From positions 33,051,500 through 33,115,499 of the forward strand of contig CM026400.1 of the NCBI GenBank assembly GCA_014843695.1: a DNA stretch of 64,000 nt, given 5' to 3'. The DNA is from Archivesica marissinica. Lineage: Eukaryota > Mollusca > Bivalvia > Venerida > Vesicomyidae. Below are positions 38,086 through 49,516 of this stretch, in pieces (within the stretch, counting starts at the first letter, position 1; every line of letters begins with the position of its first letter). The position numbers and the translations under genes were made by a program. The notes under the pieces were generated by a model. That model searched no databases. It was not told the origin of the DNA and saw only the letters and a program-made list of their open reading frames with translations.

Positions 38086-38260
38086 TAATCGGTCTATATT
38101 TATATAGAAGCGTTGGTTATTTATGGATCGGTTCGTAGTCTATATTTATAGAATGGTACGAGATCGCTATTTATAAAGCGGTTCGTAGTCGTTATTTATA
38201 GAAACGTACGCGCTGGCTATTTATAGAGCGGTTCGTTTCCATTGGTCGCTGTAATAGGGT
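38086..38260 (+). repeat. Short degenerate repeat, about 4 copies
   Basis: Repeated GCTATTTATAGA/GCGGTTCGTAGTC-type units of about 45 bp, irregular. Confidence 0.55.
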
Positions 38261-38354
38261 ATGTAGTGTAGTGTAGTCGCTTCGTTTTCTTATACACCAC
38301 TTTCACTCTGTTACTGTACAGATCGGTATATCGATGTCGTAAAAGAACGTCGTT

Positions 38355-38530
38355 TTTTTATACAAATTTATTTTAGCTCGATCGCGAAACGAGTTATTCC
38401 GACTTATCGTTCCTGACGGAGAGAGAATTCAAATGGCGACGCTCGTAACGGCTCCAACGGGGCTCGAACTCCGGACCTGAAGCTGCGCTATCGCGACTTC
38501 CTGTCGTACGGAGGTGGCGACCCATGATTG
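38355..38530 (-). mobile_element. SINE, antisense, CpG-rich diverged copy
   Basis: It contains AGCTCGATCGCGAAACGAGT, GGCTCCAACGGGGCTCGAAC and GCTGCGCTATCGCGACTTCC, the reverse of the SINE seen at 58846-59055. It has many more CG dinucleotides than the other copies. Confidence 0.65.
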
Positions 38531-38989
38531 CGAGCTGGATTTGGTCACCATCGGGTAACCGGATATCCGTGACATCCATTCGTTGTCCCGCGACAACCAC
38601 TCGCTACACGACCTCGGTACACGGTCTCACATAGCGCGTACCGTAAATGAGGGCCGATGCAGCGATAACTCTACCCCAGGGCCAGCCCGGATCTGAATCC
38701 GTGTGTGGGCGGAGAATGGAGGTACCCCCCGGTACGGACCAGTTGGAAGCGGCTCTATTCGGATGTTATTGACTCGAGAACGGATCCGACTGGAAGCGTG
38801 AGGGTGTCATCCGGGTACGTGGCGGGGCCACCGATTATTCTGACTAGTGTCTTCGAAGAAATGCGACGACGCTCCGGATATATAATAGAGGACATATGTC
38901 GCATTATTCGCTAATTATAAGATTATCCGATAAGCCGAGGTCATCCAAAATGGACGCCGCGTAGAGGCTCGTTACTAGATCGGCCTTCG

Positions 38990-39210
38990 TACACGGTAGT
39001 TGCGCGATACGTCATCAATAAACGAGCACGCGCGTGACCTACTTATATTAACTTATATGCAAAGAGCCGGGTTTACTAAAAAACAAAGAGCTCGGTAGTT
39101 GCGCGATACGTCATCAATAGGCTATGTAGTGACGCGCACGCGCGTGACCTACTTTATATTCCCTTATATGCAAATGTACTATAAATCGTATTCAAAATGG
39201 CGCCCGTTTG
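38990..39210 (+). repeat. Duplicated CpG-rich module, 2 copies about 100 bp apart
   Basis: Both copies contain CGGTAGTTGCGCGATACGTC, ATCAATA, CACGCGCGTGACCTACTT and TTATATGCAAA. The TACGTCA core resembles a CRE/ATF site and ATGCAAAT an octamer; binding is only a possibility. AAAATGGCGCCC follows at about 39196. Confidence 0.7.
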
Positions 39211-39239
39211 TTTACATACAAAGAGACGCATGTACTACT

Positions 39240-41650
39240 CTCGGGTGTTTCATACACTTGAAAGTTACTATCCAATGTACCGCGGGCGTTTCATACACTA
39301 TTGAAAGTTACTATCCAATGTACCTCGGGTGTTTCATACACTATTGAAAGTTACTATCCAATGTGCCTCGGGTGTTTCATACACTTGAAAGTTACTATCC
39401 AATGTAGGCTACCTCGGGTGTTTCATACACTATTGAAAGTTACTATCCAATGTACCTCGGGTGTTTCATACACTATTGAAAGTTACTATCCACTGTACCT
39501 CGGGTGTTTCATACACTATTGAAAGTTACTATCCAATGTACCTCGGGTGTTTCATACACTATTGAAAGTTACTATCCAATGTACCTCGGGTGTTTCATAC
39601 ACTATTGAAAGTTACTATCCAATGTACCTCGGGTGTTTCATACACTATTGAAAGTTACTATCCAATGTACCTCGGGTGTTTCATACACTATTGAAAGTTA
39701 CTATCCAATGTACCTCGGGTGTTTCATACACTATTGAAAGTTACTATCCAATGTACCTCGGGTGTTTCATACACTATAGAAAGTTACTATCCAATGTACC
39801 TCGGGTGTTTCATACACTATAGAAAGTTACTATCCAATGTACCTCGGGCGTTTCATACACTATAGAAAGTTACTATCCAATGTACCTCGGGCGTTTCATA
39901 CACTATAGAAAGTTACTATCCAATGTACCGCGGGTGTTTCATACACTATAGAAAGTTACTATCCAATGTACCTCGGGTGTTTCATACACTATTGAAAGTT
40001 ACTATCCAATGTACCTCGGGTGTTTCATACACTATAGAAAGTTACTATCCAATGTACCTCGGGTGTTTCATACACTATTGAAAGTTACTATCCAATGTAC
40101 CTCGGGTGTTTCATACACTTGAAAGTTACTATCCAATGTACCTCGGGTGTTTCATACACTTGAAAGTTACTATCCAATGTACCTCGGGTGTTTCATACAC
40201 TATTGAAAGTTACTATCCAATGTACCTCGGGCGTTTCATACACTATAGAAAGTTACTATCCAATGTACCTCGGGTGTTTCATACACTTTGAAAGTTACTA
40301 TCCAATGTACCTCGGGTGTTTCATACACTATTGAAAGTTACTATCCAATGTACCTCGGGTGTTTCATACACTTGAAAGTTACTATCCAATGTACCTCGGG
40401 TGTTTCATACACTATAGAAAGTTACTATCCAATGTACCTCGGGTGTTTCATACACTATAGAAAGTTACTATCCAATGTACCTCGGGCGTTTCATACACTA
40501 TAGAAAGTTACTATCCAATGTACCTCGGGCGTTTCATACACTTGAAAGTTACTATCCAATGTACCGCGGGTGTTTCATACACTATAGAAAGTTACTATCC
40601 AATGTACCTCGGGTGTTTCATACACTATTGAAAGTTACTATCCAATGTACCGCGGGTGTTTCATACACTATAGAAAGTTACTATCCAATGTACCTCGGGT
40701 GTTTCATACACTTGAAAGTTACTATCAAATGTACCTCGGGTGTTTCATACACTTGAAAGTTACTATCCAATGTACCTCGGGTGTTTCATACACTATTGAA
40801 AGTTACTATCCAATGTACCTCGGGTGTTTCATACACTATTGAAAGTTACTATCCAATGTACCTCGGGTGTTTCATACACTATTGAAAGTTACTATCCAAT
40901 GTACCTCGGGCGTTTCATACACTATAGAAAGTTACTATCCAATGTACCTCGGGCGTTTCATACACTATAGAAAGTTACTATCCAATGTACCTCGGGTGTT
41001 TCATACACTATTGAAAGTTACTATCCAATGTACCGCGGGTGTTTCATACACTATAGAAAGTTACTATCCAATGTACCTCGGGTGTTTCATACACTATTGA
41101 AAGTTACTATCAAATGTACCTCGGGTGTTTCATACACTTAAAAGTTACTATCCAATGTACCGCGGGCATTTCATACACTATTGAAAGTTACTATCCAATG
41201 TACCTCGGGTGTTTCATACACTATAGAAAGTTACTATCCAATGTACCTCGGGTGTTTCATACACTATTGAAAGTTACTATCCAATGTACCTCGGGTGTTT
41301 CATACACTATTGAAAGTTACTATCCAATGTACCTCGGGTGTTTCATACACTTGAAAGTTACTATCCAATGTACCTCGGGCGTTTCATACACTATTGAAAG
41401 TTACTATCCAATGTACCTCGGGTGTTTCATACACTATTGAAAGTTACTATCCAATGTACCTCGGGTGTTTCATACACTATAGAAAGTTACTATCCAATGT
41501 ACCTCGGGTGTTTCATACACTTGAAAGTTACTATCAAATGTACCTCGGGTGTTTCATACACTTGAAAGTTACTATCCAATGTACCTCGGGTGTTTCATAC
41601 ACTATTGAAAGTTACTATCCAATGTACCTCGGGTGTTTCATACACTATTG
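39240..41650 (+). repeat. 43-bp satellite, second locus
   Basis: About 57 copies of the same unit and the same 43/40-bp length variants as at 9.4-21.3 kb, in the same orientation. It ends abruptly inside a unit at CACTATTG and passes directly into the 37-bp family. Confidence 0.97.
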
Positions 41651-41962
41651 ATACCACATAACTATAATGCTTTCAATATAGTACAATATACCGTATAACT
41701 ATAATGCTTTCAACATAGTACAAGACACCACATAACTATAATGCTTTCAACATAGTACAAGATACCACATAACTATAATGCTTTCAATATAGTACAAGAT
41801 ACTGTATAACCATAATGCTTTCAATATAGTACAATATACCGTATAACTATAATGCTTTCAATATAGTACAATATACCACATAACTATAATGCTTTCAATA
41901 TAGTACAATATACCACATAACTATAATGCTTTCAACATAGTACAAGATACCACATAACTATA
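41651..41962 (+). repeat. 37-bp satellite, second locus
   Basis: About 8 copies of the ATAACTATAATGCTTTCAA unit seen at 22.9-25.6 kb, in the same orientation and joined directly to the 43-bp array. Confidence 0.95.
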
Positions 41963-42960
41963 ACTTTGCTCCAATGGAAACTTCTGCATGGGAATGGCTT
42001 TTTCTACAGCAGGTTTGCAATTGACTTGCAGTCGTTTGCTTTTTGTAGTGTGTGAACTGGTACCGGTACTAGAAATATAATTGTGTAAAGGTTCATCCAT
42101 GGTAATCATTGTGGCAACGTCGGAAATAATGAACAGTTGTATGCCCGATTAACAGCGAGGTCATGTGCAGATGGTGTCCAAGACTAGATAGAATCACAAA
42201 GCAATAGACAAGACTTGCAATAACATGGAAAAGATGAGAAAAACAGAAAGACAATACACAAGGTAGCCTCCCTTACGAGGAAATTGTCTTGAAGATCGCT
42301 TGACTTTATAATATTTGTTTATGTTCCCACTAACTACATACAGGCAGTGAATCAGAAACACTTACAAAATTGCTAGAATTCTTGGTTGCGCAGCAGGCAA
42401 CCAGCTTAGCAAATTATATGGTATGCCCAACAGATATTGCCCATAAACATATTTTACTGAAAATTGTAATCAAAGATATTGTGTACATGTAAAATGGTGG
42501 TGAACATAAAAGACAATGGTAATTATACACACTTTTTGTTTCAGATCTATAGACCAAATGGTTTCAGAGGAGTTGAGGACACTTGAGGACGCCGCCCAAC
42601 TAAATATAATTTTTTATATGATCGTAGGGAAACAGCAACTGCATCAAAATCAATGCCATCCATGACATAGATGTGAAGCAAATGAAATGTATAGCTGTAA
42701 TAGTTTTTGGCTACCTTCCTCTACACAGGCACAAGACACAATTTGTTTTTGGCCCTAAGGTATAGTAAGTAATATGAACATAGGGCCAAAAAATCTTTGT
42801 GTCTTATGCCTGTGGGTCAATAGTCAATGTACATACCTCTTCTTTGATCGTTTACGTTTTCCATATACATCTGATGCCACATATTCATATCTTGGCGAAT
42901 TATTAATTATTACCGGGCACTTTCTGCGTTCTGAAAGCAAACAATATACTGATATACAAA
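41963..42960. other. Unique spacer, nothing recognised
   Basis: Single-copy-looking sequence. I tested the acceptor-like site near 42543 and found no open coding continuation. Confidence 0.5.
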
Positions 42961-42965
42961 TTGTC

Positions 42966-43078
42966 AATTAGGCTAGGGTTTGACGTGCCTTGCCAATGGA
43001 CACATCAAAATGGTCCTGACAAGGATCGAACGCGGATCGCTGTGACCGAAGTTGAACGTTAATCACTAGGCTAGGCCA
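42966..43078 (-). mobile_element. tRNA-derived SINE fragment, antisense
   Basis: On the minus strand it shows GGCCTAGCCTAGTGATTAAC (A-box-like head), GCGTTCGATCC (B box) and a GGCAAGGCACGTCAAACC tail. Confidence 0.65.
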
Positions 43079-43084
43079 TATTAT

Positions 43085-44360
43085 AGCTATATCAGCCAAA
43101 CCATGTAGTACTTTTTGTACACTATACATACTTGGCTGATCCAGGCTATATTACACATTTATCAGCCAAACCATGTACACTACACATACTTGGCTGATCC
43201 AGGCCATATTACACATTTATCAGCCAAATCATGTACACTACACATACTTGGCTGATCCAGGCTATATTATACATTTATCAGCCAAATCATGTACACTACA
43301 CATACTTGGCTGATCCAGGCTATATTACACATTTATCAGCCAAACTATGTACACTACACATACTTGGCTGATCCAGGCCATATTACACGTTTATCAGCCA
43401 AACCATGTACACTATACATACTTGGCTGATCCAGGCTATATTGCACGTTTATCAGCCAAACCATGTACACTATACATACTTGGCTGATCCAGGCCATATT
43501 ACACATTTATCAGCCAAACCATGTACACTACACATACTTGGCTGATCCATACCATATTACACGTTTATCAACCAAACCATGTACACTATACATACTTGGC
43601 TGATCCAGGCTATATTACACATATATCAGCCAAACCATGTACACTACACATACTTGGCTGATCCAGGCTATTTTATACGTGTATCAACCAAACCATGTAC
43701 ACTACACATACTTGGCTGATCCAGGCTATATTACACATTTATCAGCCAAACCATGTACACTACACATACTTGGCTGATCCAGGCATATTACACATTTATC
43801 AGCCAAACCATGTACACTATACATACTTGGCTGATCCAGACCATATTACACATTTATCAGCCAAACCATGTACACTATACATACTTGGCTGATCCAGGCC
43901 ATATTACATGTTTATCAGCCAAACCATGTACACTATACATACTTGGCTGATCCAGGCTATATTGCACATTTATCAGCCAAACCATGTACACTATACATAC
44001 TTGGCTGATCCAGGCCATATTACACATTTATCAGCCAAACCATGTACACTATACATACTTGGCTGATCCAGACCATATTACACATTTATCAGCCAAACCA
44101 TGTACACTATACATACTTGGCTGATCCAGGCCATATTATACATTTATCAGCCAAAACATGTACACTATACATACTTGGCTGATCCAGACCATATTACACA
44201 TTTATCAGCCAAACCATGTACACTACACATACTTGGCTGATCCAGGCTATATTACACATTTATCAGCCAAATCATGTACACTATACATACTTATATATAT
44301 ATATATATACATACTTGGCTGATCCAGGCCATATTACAGATAATACAGCCAAACCATGTA
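43085..44360 (+). repeat. 58-bp satellite, family B
   Basis: About 22 copies of a 58-bp unit (CATATTACACATTTATCAGC, CAAACCATGTACACTACACA, TACTTGGCTGATCCAGGC). By hand alignment it matches family A at 43 of 58 positions without gaps. Each unit has a perfect 9-bp inverted pair, ATCAGCCAA and TTGGCTGAT. A short TA run (44290-44308) interrupts one of the last copies. Confidence 0.95.
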
Positions 44361-44369
44361 AGCCATCAA

Positions 44370-45925
44370 CAGTTATCAATATATGTAGGTGCGTATAATA
44401 ATCACTGATAAATTAAGCTGTCTTACCACACATTTTCAATGACCAGTCCAGACTGTGGGCACTAAAAACAGTTGATCTAGATTAATAGTCTTTCTAGTTG
44501 TTGCACACTCGTGTAGTTGAACTGATAAACGTTGCTGTTGTTGTTGTTGTCAGATCTGCGTTAGTAAACGTTTTAATTGAGATAATGATTGCTCCCCCTC
44601 GTAACAAATAGTGAATATCTCTATTCTAGCTATTTAAATTCGTTTTTATGGCATTCACAAGATATAAAACATGTACAACTTACTTACTTTATTGTTCTGG
44701 ATGTTGTTTCAAAACAGCAGCTTTACATTCGCCTTGGCTGATAATGTTGGCTGATCGGCTGTTTTCCGGCTGCTATAATACTTGTGCTATGGGCGCAGCC
44801 ATCTTTGTTGTTGTTGTTGCAAGATGGCGACCCCCATGTAAAAACGTATTTTTGGTGTTTTGGATTTGTAATATTATTGAATTCTGGTGCAGCGTCATTT
44901 AAGTAAATAATGGGTATGTGCTTAACGAATCTAACAAACGAAACTCTATATTTGCATGACAACACGTACTTGAAATAGTTGTAATTTGTTGAGATTTATG
45001 TATTTATCATATGTTTTCGCGGGATTACAGTAATAACGAATACATCTTCTATCTATCTTCCTCTAATGTCAAACCCCTCGCGGGCATGTAGACATATTGC
45101 GCGTCAAAATCCGCAAAGAAGCTAAAAGTATGAGTAGTTAAAAGCATAAATATAAGAAAGTAATGAAAAATAAGTTTGGTTAAGAGTTTAAAAGTATCTG
45201 GGCAGAACAACTAGGGCCGGCATGATCAGTACATGAAACTGCCATATTGAATTGCTCTATGTATGTATTTATGTATGCTCCATTAATGTCAAACCACTTG
45301 CGAGGACCAAGACATGTTTTCCTGGGCAGGCTTAGCCAACCTAAGTAGTTAACCAGTATATACTAAGCAATGTGTGTGAGGTGCCTTGCTCAATACATAG
45401 TTCCCGTGTGACGTCATCATTCCTACTGTGGCTGTCATTTTGAATGGCAAAGTTGATCAGATATTATATATAATATATAGTAGCGTAATTTTGTTTTCTT
45501 CATAAAATATTTATTTTTCATCCCATCACCATGGTTCATACATTGTTGGAAAGCTCTCGATGGACATATTTTTTGTATCATTTCATAAATTTCATATCAA
45601 TAACGAATACATAATAATTTACCTGTATATTAATATTTCAACTGTGAAAATAGACTTTCAAACATAGGTGCAAGTTAAGTTCTTATAATTTATAATCCAT
45701 ACATCACTATCAAAAAATAAATTAATATTTAAAAAGTACAATTTAATACCTTTAAAATCATACCAAATTTTATATTAAGAAACCAAAATGAATAAAGTTA
45801 TTGCAATTAAAGAATTACTAGTAAAATCATGAAATTGGCGTTAATAAAACTTGCCAGTCAAAATGGCTGCCAAGATAAGATCTAATCAGTGTTTTTGACT
45901 GCCGTGGGAACTATGTATGACACTA
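44370..45925. other. Unique AT-rich DNA with a possible promoter-like spot
   Basis: No exon was recognised. Around 44798-44830 two AAGATGGC-type motifs face in opposite directions (YY1-like; both also read as ATG GCx), separated by TTG repeats. Related TGTCAAACC...GCGGGC/GCGAGG pieces near 45065 and 45290 look like old repeats. Confidence 0.4.
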
Positions 45926-45930
45926 CATAT

Positions 45931-45998
45931 GTGGCCTGACCGAGTATCGAACCCGGGACCGTTTGATTCCAAATCCAACGCTCTACCATGGGCACCAC
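45931..45998 (-). mobile_element. tRNA-like sequence (SINE head or tRNA relic)
   Basis: On the minus strand it shows TGGTAGAGCG (A box), GGGTTCGATACTC (B box), terminal GTGG/CCAC pairing and a seven-base loop between partly paired arms. The stems are imperfect, so a SINE head or pseudo-tRNA is more likely than a working tRNA gene. Confidence 0.5.
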
Positions 45999-45999
45999 A

Positions 46000-47160
46000 C
46001 TCTATGGTAGGGAGATAGTACATTACACAATGCCAAACGGCTAATCTAAGAAACATTCCTGAATTAATCAAAACGCCTTCAGACTTGTATTTTTGTTATG
46101 CCTAAAAACATATCCACCAAGACATTTGTCGTATTCTGGCAAAACGAGCCTCTTTGGCCCGAGTGGTCCATACCACTGTTGTTAGAACTCGCCTTTCGTC
46201 GCTATTATCAGGGCTGCAGGTTGGCTCACTCACATACTATTTAATATACATGTATATGCATAAAAATGTGCTTAAATTCAAATGTTCATAGATATTGAAA
46301 TGAATATGTCCGCTTTATATAAAAAATGTATGCAGGTTAACAGCTTGATAATGTCGTGGAACTAGAATATGAGTTGCAAAGTAAGCACATACATGATATA
46401 TACATTCATGATAATCTGAGATTAACCATTATTCTACATAACCCTATGCAGAAGAATAGGTCAATTACTGAAAAGCAATAGACACACTATGCCAAATATC
46501 ATATTATCAATAGATAATGGAATAGATGACGGCGTGGAACAGCAGCTATGTATGGGGAAGTGATTAATGTGTTGTAAGGGGTTTGTGTGAAATAAAGGGC
46601 TATGATAATTCCATGAATTATATCACCTTGGTCCTGTACATGAGTATTGAGTGCATATGTTAGTGTTTATTTTAGAGCGTAAAAAAGGGCAGAATCAGTC
46701 AGAAAATTGGCATTGTGTATCAGAAAATATACAGGGTGCAATTTGAGCCGCAATACGGTGTGGGAGGGTATTTTCGGGTTACCTCTAGAAAATGTTGCTA
46801 GATTGATCAAAGAGGCAGTAAGGTAGTGCATATTGGTGATTTAGTTTTAAGTGTATGGGTCTGTCCGCCCGAAGGCACCTGTTGAGGCATATATATATAC
46901 CGGAGTTACAGCGTTTATTTTTAGACGGACTCCGCCCGAGCTCCAATCACATTTGACAGGCAGATTGGATAATTGTAAACACTGTTGAGAAAAGGTTCAA
47001 TGATGCTTGACCACTCATCGTCCCGGGTCAAAGTTGAGCCATTACACATTTTCACCAAGAGTCAAACAAGCGTCTTCACTGATTTTCATGCGTCAAAACC
47101 CGGGAGCTCGGGTCAAATGAATGCCCGGATATATATAAAAACAATAATTTTTTTATAAAA
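46000..47160. other. Intergenic or intronic DNA with SINE scraps
   Basis: A degenerate SINE head is at about 46150-46230 (GGCCCGAGTGG). CCCGGGTCAAA and its inverse AACCCGGGAGC lie near 47035 and 47100. Nothing coding was recognised. Confidence 0.45.
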
Positions 47161-47304
47161 GGCAAAAGGGTTGGGCTAAAAGGCAATAGTGGTGGGCGAA
47201 AAAGGGCAGGGCTCGACATTCCGCTCTAGAAAACCCCTTTATGCATATCCCTATACAGCTGCAGTTAAGTTTGTGTTAATTTGCTGAATGTACAGTTATG
47301 AATA

Positions 47305-47412
47305 GTGGTCTCCGTGGCCGAGTTGATACACTCGTTGACTTCAAAATTCAAATCAATTGCCCATAGCCATTTAGCCAATTTCCGGTAGGTTCGAATCACA
47401 GTGACCTGTGGA
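47305..47412 (+). mobile_element. SINE interrupted by the hAT element
   Basis: It has a tRNA-like head with CCGTGGCCGAGTTGATACAC and B-box-like GGTTCGAATCAC. The sequence resumes after the hAT at 48953 with CCTGTGGAAGGTCTGAGTGC. Confidence 0.65.
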
Positions 47413-48952
47413 CAGGGTTGGCAATTTCCCGGGAAATAAGAGTATTTCCCAGGACGGCGGGAAATACTGGGAAATAAGAATTTGGATACGGACGTCATGA
47501 TGCAAGACGGCTGGAGTGACATCCACAATACTCCGGTCATCGCCACCAGCTTACACACTGGGGAGAAGTCGTACTTCATGACGGCCGTCGAGACAGGGAC
47601 CAATAAGAAGACGGCGGACTACTGCACCTCGATAGCTCAGGACGCCATCCACGAGGCCAACGAGAAGTACGGCTGTAAAGTCACGGGTGTCGTTACCGAC
47701 AATGAGAAGAAGATGGAGGCCATGCGGAGAAACCTGAAGGACGACGATCCCTCCCTTACCGTCTATGGATGCTCCGCCCACTGGCTCAATCTACTGGGAC
47801 AAGACATCACACCGACCCAAGTCGTCGAAATTAACAAATACTTTCGCAATCATCACATTCCTGGCGCCCTACTCGCGGAGATAGCCGGCTCGGTGAAACC
47901 TCAACTACCTGCGGACACGAGATGGAATAGTCAGCTAGCATGTACCGAGACCTTCATAAGAAACAGGCCATTCATGCTGCTGATAGTGGCCCAGAATGAA
48001 GACGTCATCGACACGCGGATCAGAAGCCTCATTCACAACGTCAGACTGTTCAGCGAAGTCAAACATCTCCAGACACAACTACAGCCCATCTCCAGAGCCT
48101 TAGATTCCTTCCAGTCAGATACAGCTACAATTGCGGACGCATGTGAGCAGTGGAATGATCTACTTCAGAACCCAGACTTGGAGCCATACCGGAAGAACGT
48201 TGACAAGCGATTTAAACAGGCTATGACACCAAACCACTACCTCGCCAACCTTGTACATCCGATCTACAGGGGCAGAAAACTTCGACCAGAACACGTCACC
48301 AGTGCCCAGGAGCTTCTTCATGAGACCAAGCCGGAACTTGTACCCGAACTCCTCAACTACATGTCCGAGGCACTGCCAATTCCTAAGGTGCTACAATCCT
48401 CTGTCAACAACTCGAAGCCAGCTGTATGGTGGTCATGTGTGGAGAGGTCGGGCGTGATCACCAAAGACTTCAAGTCAGCTCGCCAGGAAATTGATGGTAC
48501 TGCCAGCAAGTTCAGCCGCCATTGAACGTGTGTTCTCCAACTTCGGCATCATACAGACGAAACTACGCAACAGACTGGGCGTTGAGAAAGCAGCGAAGCT
48601 GGTGCTATGCTACTGCTTCCTGAGAGGTAGCGAGGAAATCGACTGGTGAAGACAGACTACTGGCTGAAGAAACATTCCAACAAGAAAAAACGAAAAAATA
48701 AATGGAAAAAAAACAATAAAAACAAAACAAAAAAAACAAAACAATAAAACCCAAAAAAACGGTTGTGGTTGCCAATGATGCCACCTGATGAGTACCCCTG
48801 GCAGGGACGAAACAGTTTAAGCACTTATAGAGTGGTAGCAATGCATAAAAATGAGCAAAAAACGTGTTTGGAAGACACATAATCTTATTTCCCGGTATTT
48901 CCCACTTCTGGGCTTATTTCCCGGGGCGGGAAATATTTCCCGGCCAACCCTG
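47413..48952 (+). mobile_element. hAT-superfamily DNA transposon, 1.54 kb, complete ends
   Basis: The element begins CAGGGTTGGC and ends with the inverted form GCCAACCCTG. Subterminal regions carry repeated TTTCCCGG/GGGAAATA motifs on both sides. It is flanked by a perfect 8-bp target duplication CCTGTGGA at 47405-47412 and 48953-48960, the hallmark of hAT elements. It inserted into a tRNA-derived SINE. The interior encodes a degraded transposase without its N-terminal zinc-finger region, so it is a shortened, probably non-autonomous copy. Confidence 0.9.
47482..48649 (+). pseudogene. hAT transposase fragment (frameshifted)
   Basis: The main frame (47482-48525) shows the hAT catalytic core: DGWSDIHNTPVIATSLHTG around the first Asp, GVVTDNEKKM around the second, CSAHWLNLLGQDI, and later DTRWNSQLACTETFIRN. 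This resembles the DUF659-type hAT transposases. The frame ends at 48523-48525, but the C-terminal dimerisation region continues in another frame (about 48497-48649: AAIERVFSNFGIIQTKLRNR, GVEKAAKLVLCY, EEIDW), so at least one frameshift has occurred. The BED zinc finger and N-terminal part are missing. GC is higher than in the surrounding DNA, as expected for a foreign insert. Confidence 0.87.
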
Positions 48953-49345
48953 CCTGTGGAAGGTCTGAGTGCCTGTGGCGTCCATGCCTAGGGTTTTACT
49001 CTAGAGCGGAATGGCAGGGCGCCATGCCCTGCCCCTTTTTAGCCCCGACCTTTATGCCCGCCCTATTGCCCGATTTGTTCCGCCCTGCTGCCCAAACTAG
49101 AACCACGACTCTTTGATCATGCTTAATTAGCTGTCAATCATCGTAAGGTAGGTTAACGGTCAACCGTATATTAGCCGATACGTGTGATCATTGCCGGAAA
49201 TAATGCTCGGAACGGCACTGGCAGTCTTGCTCCACCAATAATAGCGGGAGAGTTGCCATGTGACCTAAGTTGTTTGTGCGATTTTAACAAACAAATAAAG
49301 ACAACTATTTGAACAAATTTCATACACGTATGTAAATATTTTCAG

Positions 49346-49516
49346 ATTCTGACGAGGAGAGTGAAATCCAATTCATTGCGAAGCGGCAGAAAGTGATACA
49401 GTATGGTAGCCTGGAACAGAGAGAGCGGCAGCGCCTGGCAGGGGCCAGCGAGGGGTCACTCTCCAGTGATGCCCTCAGGGCTGGCATTGCTTCAGGAAAC
49501 ATCAATATGTCCACAG
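49346..49516 (+). CDS. PRPF4: PRPF4, first visible exon
   Basis: Acceptor TATTTTCAG, donor GTACAG; it enters with two bases of a codon and leaves with one. It encodes an acidic start ([14 protein letters not shown]), then [20 protein letters not shown], then the conserved [14 protein letters not shown]. Vertebrate PRPF4 has a short variable segment before this point, so one small upstream exon carrying the ATG is expected. Confidence 0.9.

Larger units (their letters stand above)
47161..49090. mobile_element. Imperfect inverted repeats around the hAT/SINE nest
   Basis: Left arm 47161-47238 (AAAAAGGGCAGGG, CATTCCGCTCTAGA) and right arm about 48990-49090 (TCTAGAGCGGAATG, CCCTGCCCCTTTTT) are inverted copies, with GGGC-rich motifs further out. 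They enclose the SINE and the hAT. This could be an older transposon later hit by both, or two dispersed repeats in opposite orientation. Confidence 0.45.

Noticed and set aside
44819..44833. First coding exon of PRPF4 starting at an ATG GCG ACC
   Set aside because: The only nearby donor leaves two bases over, and joining to 49346 gives an immediate stop; a different first exon is needed.
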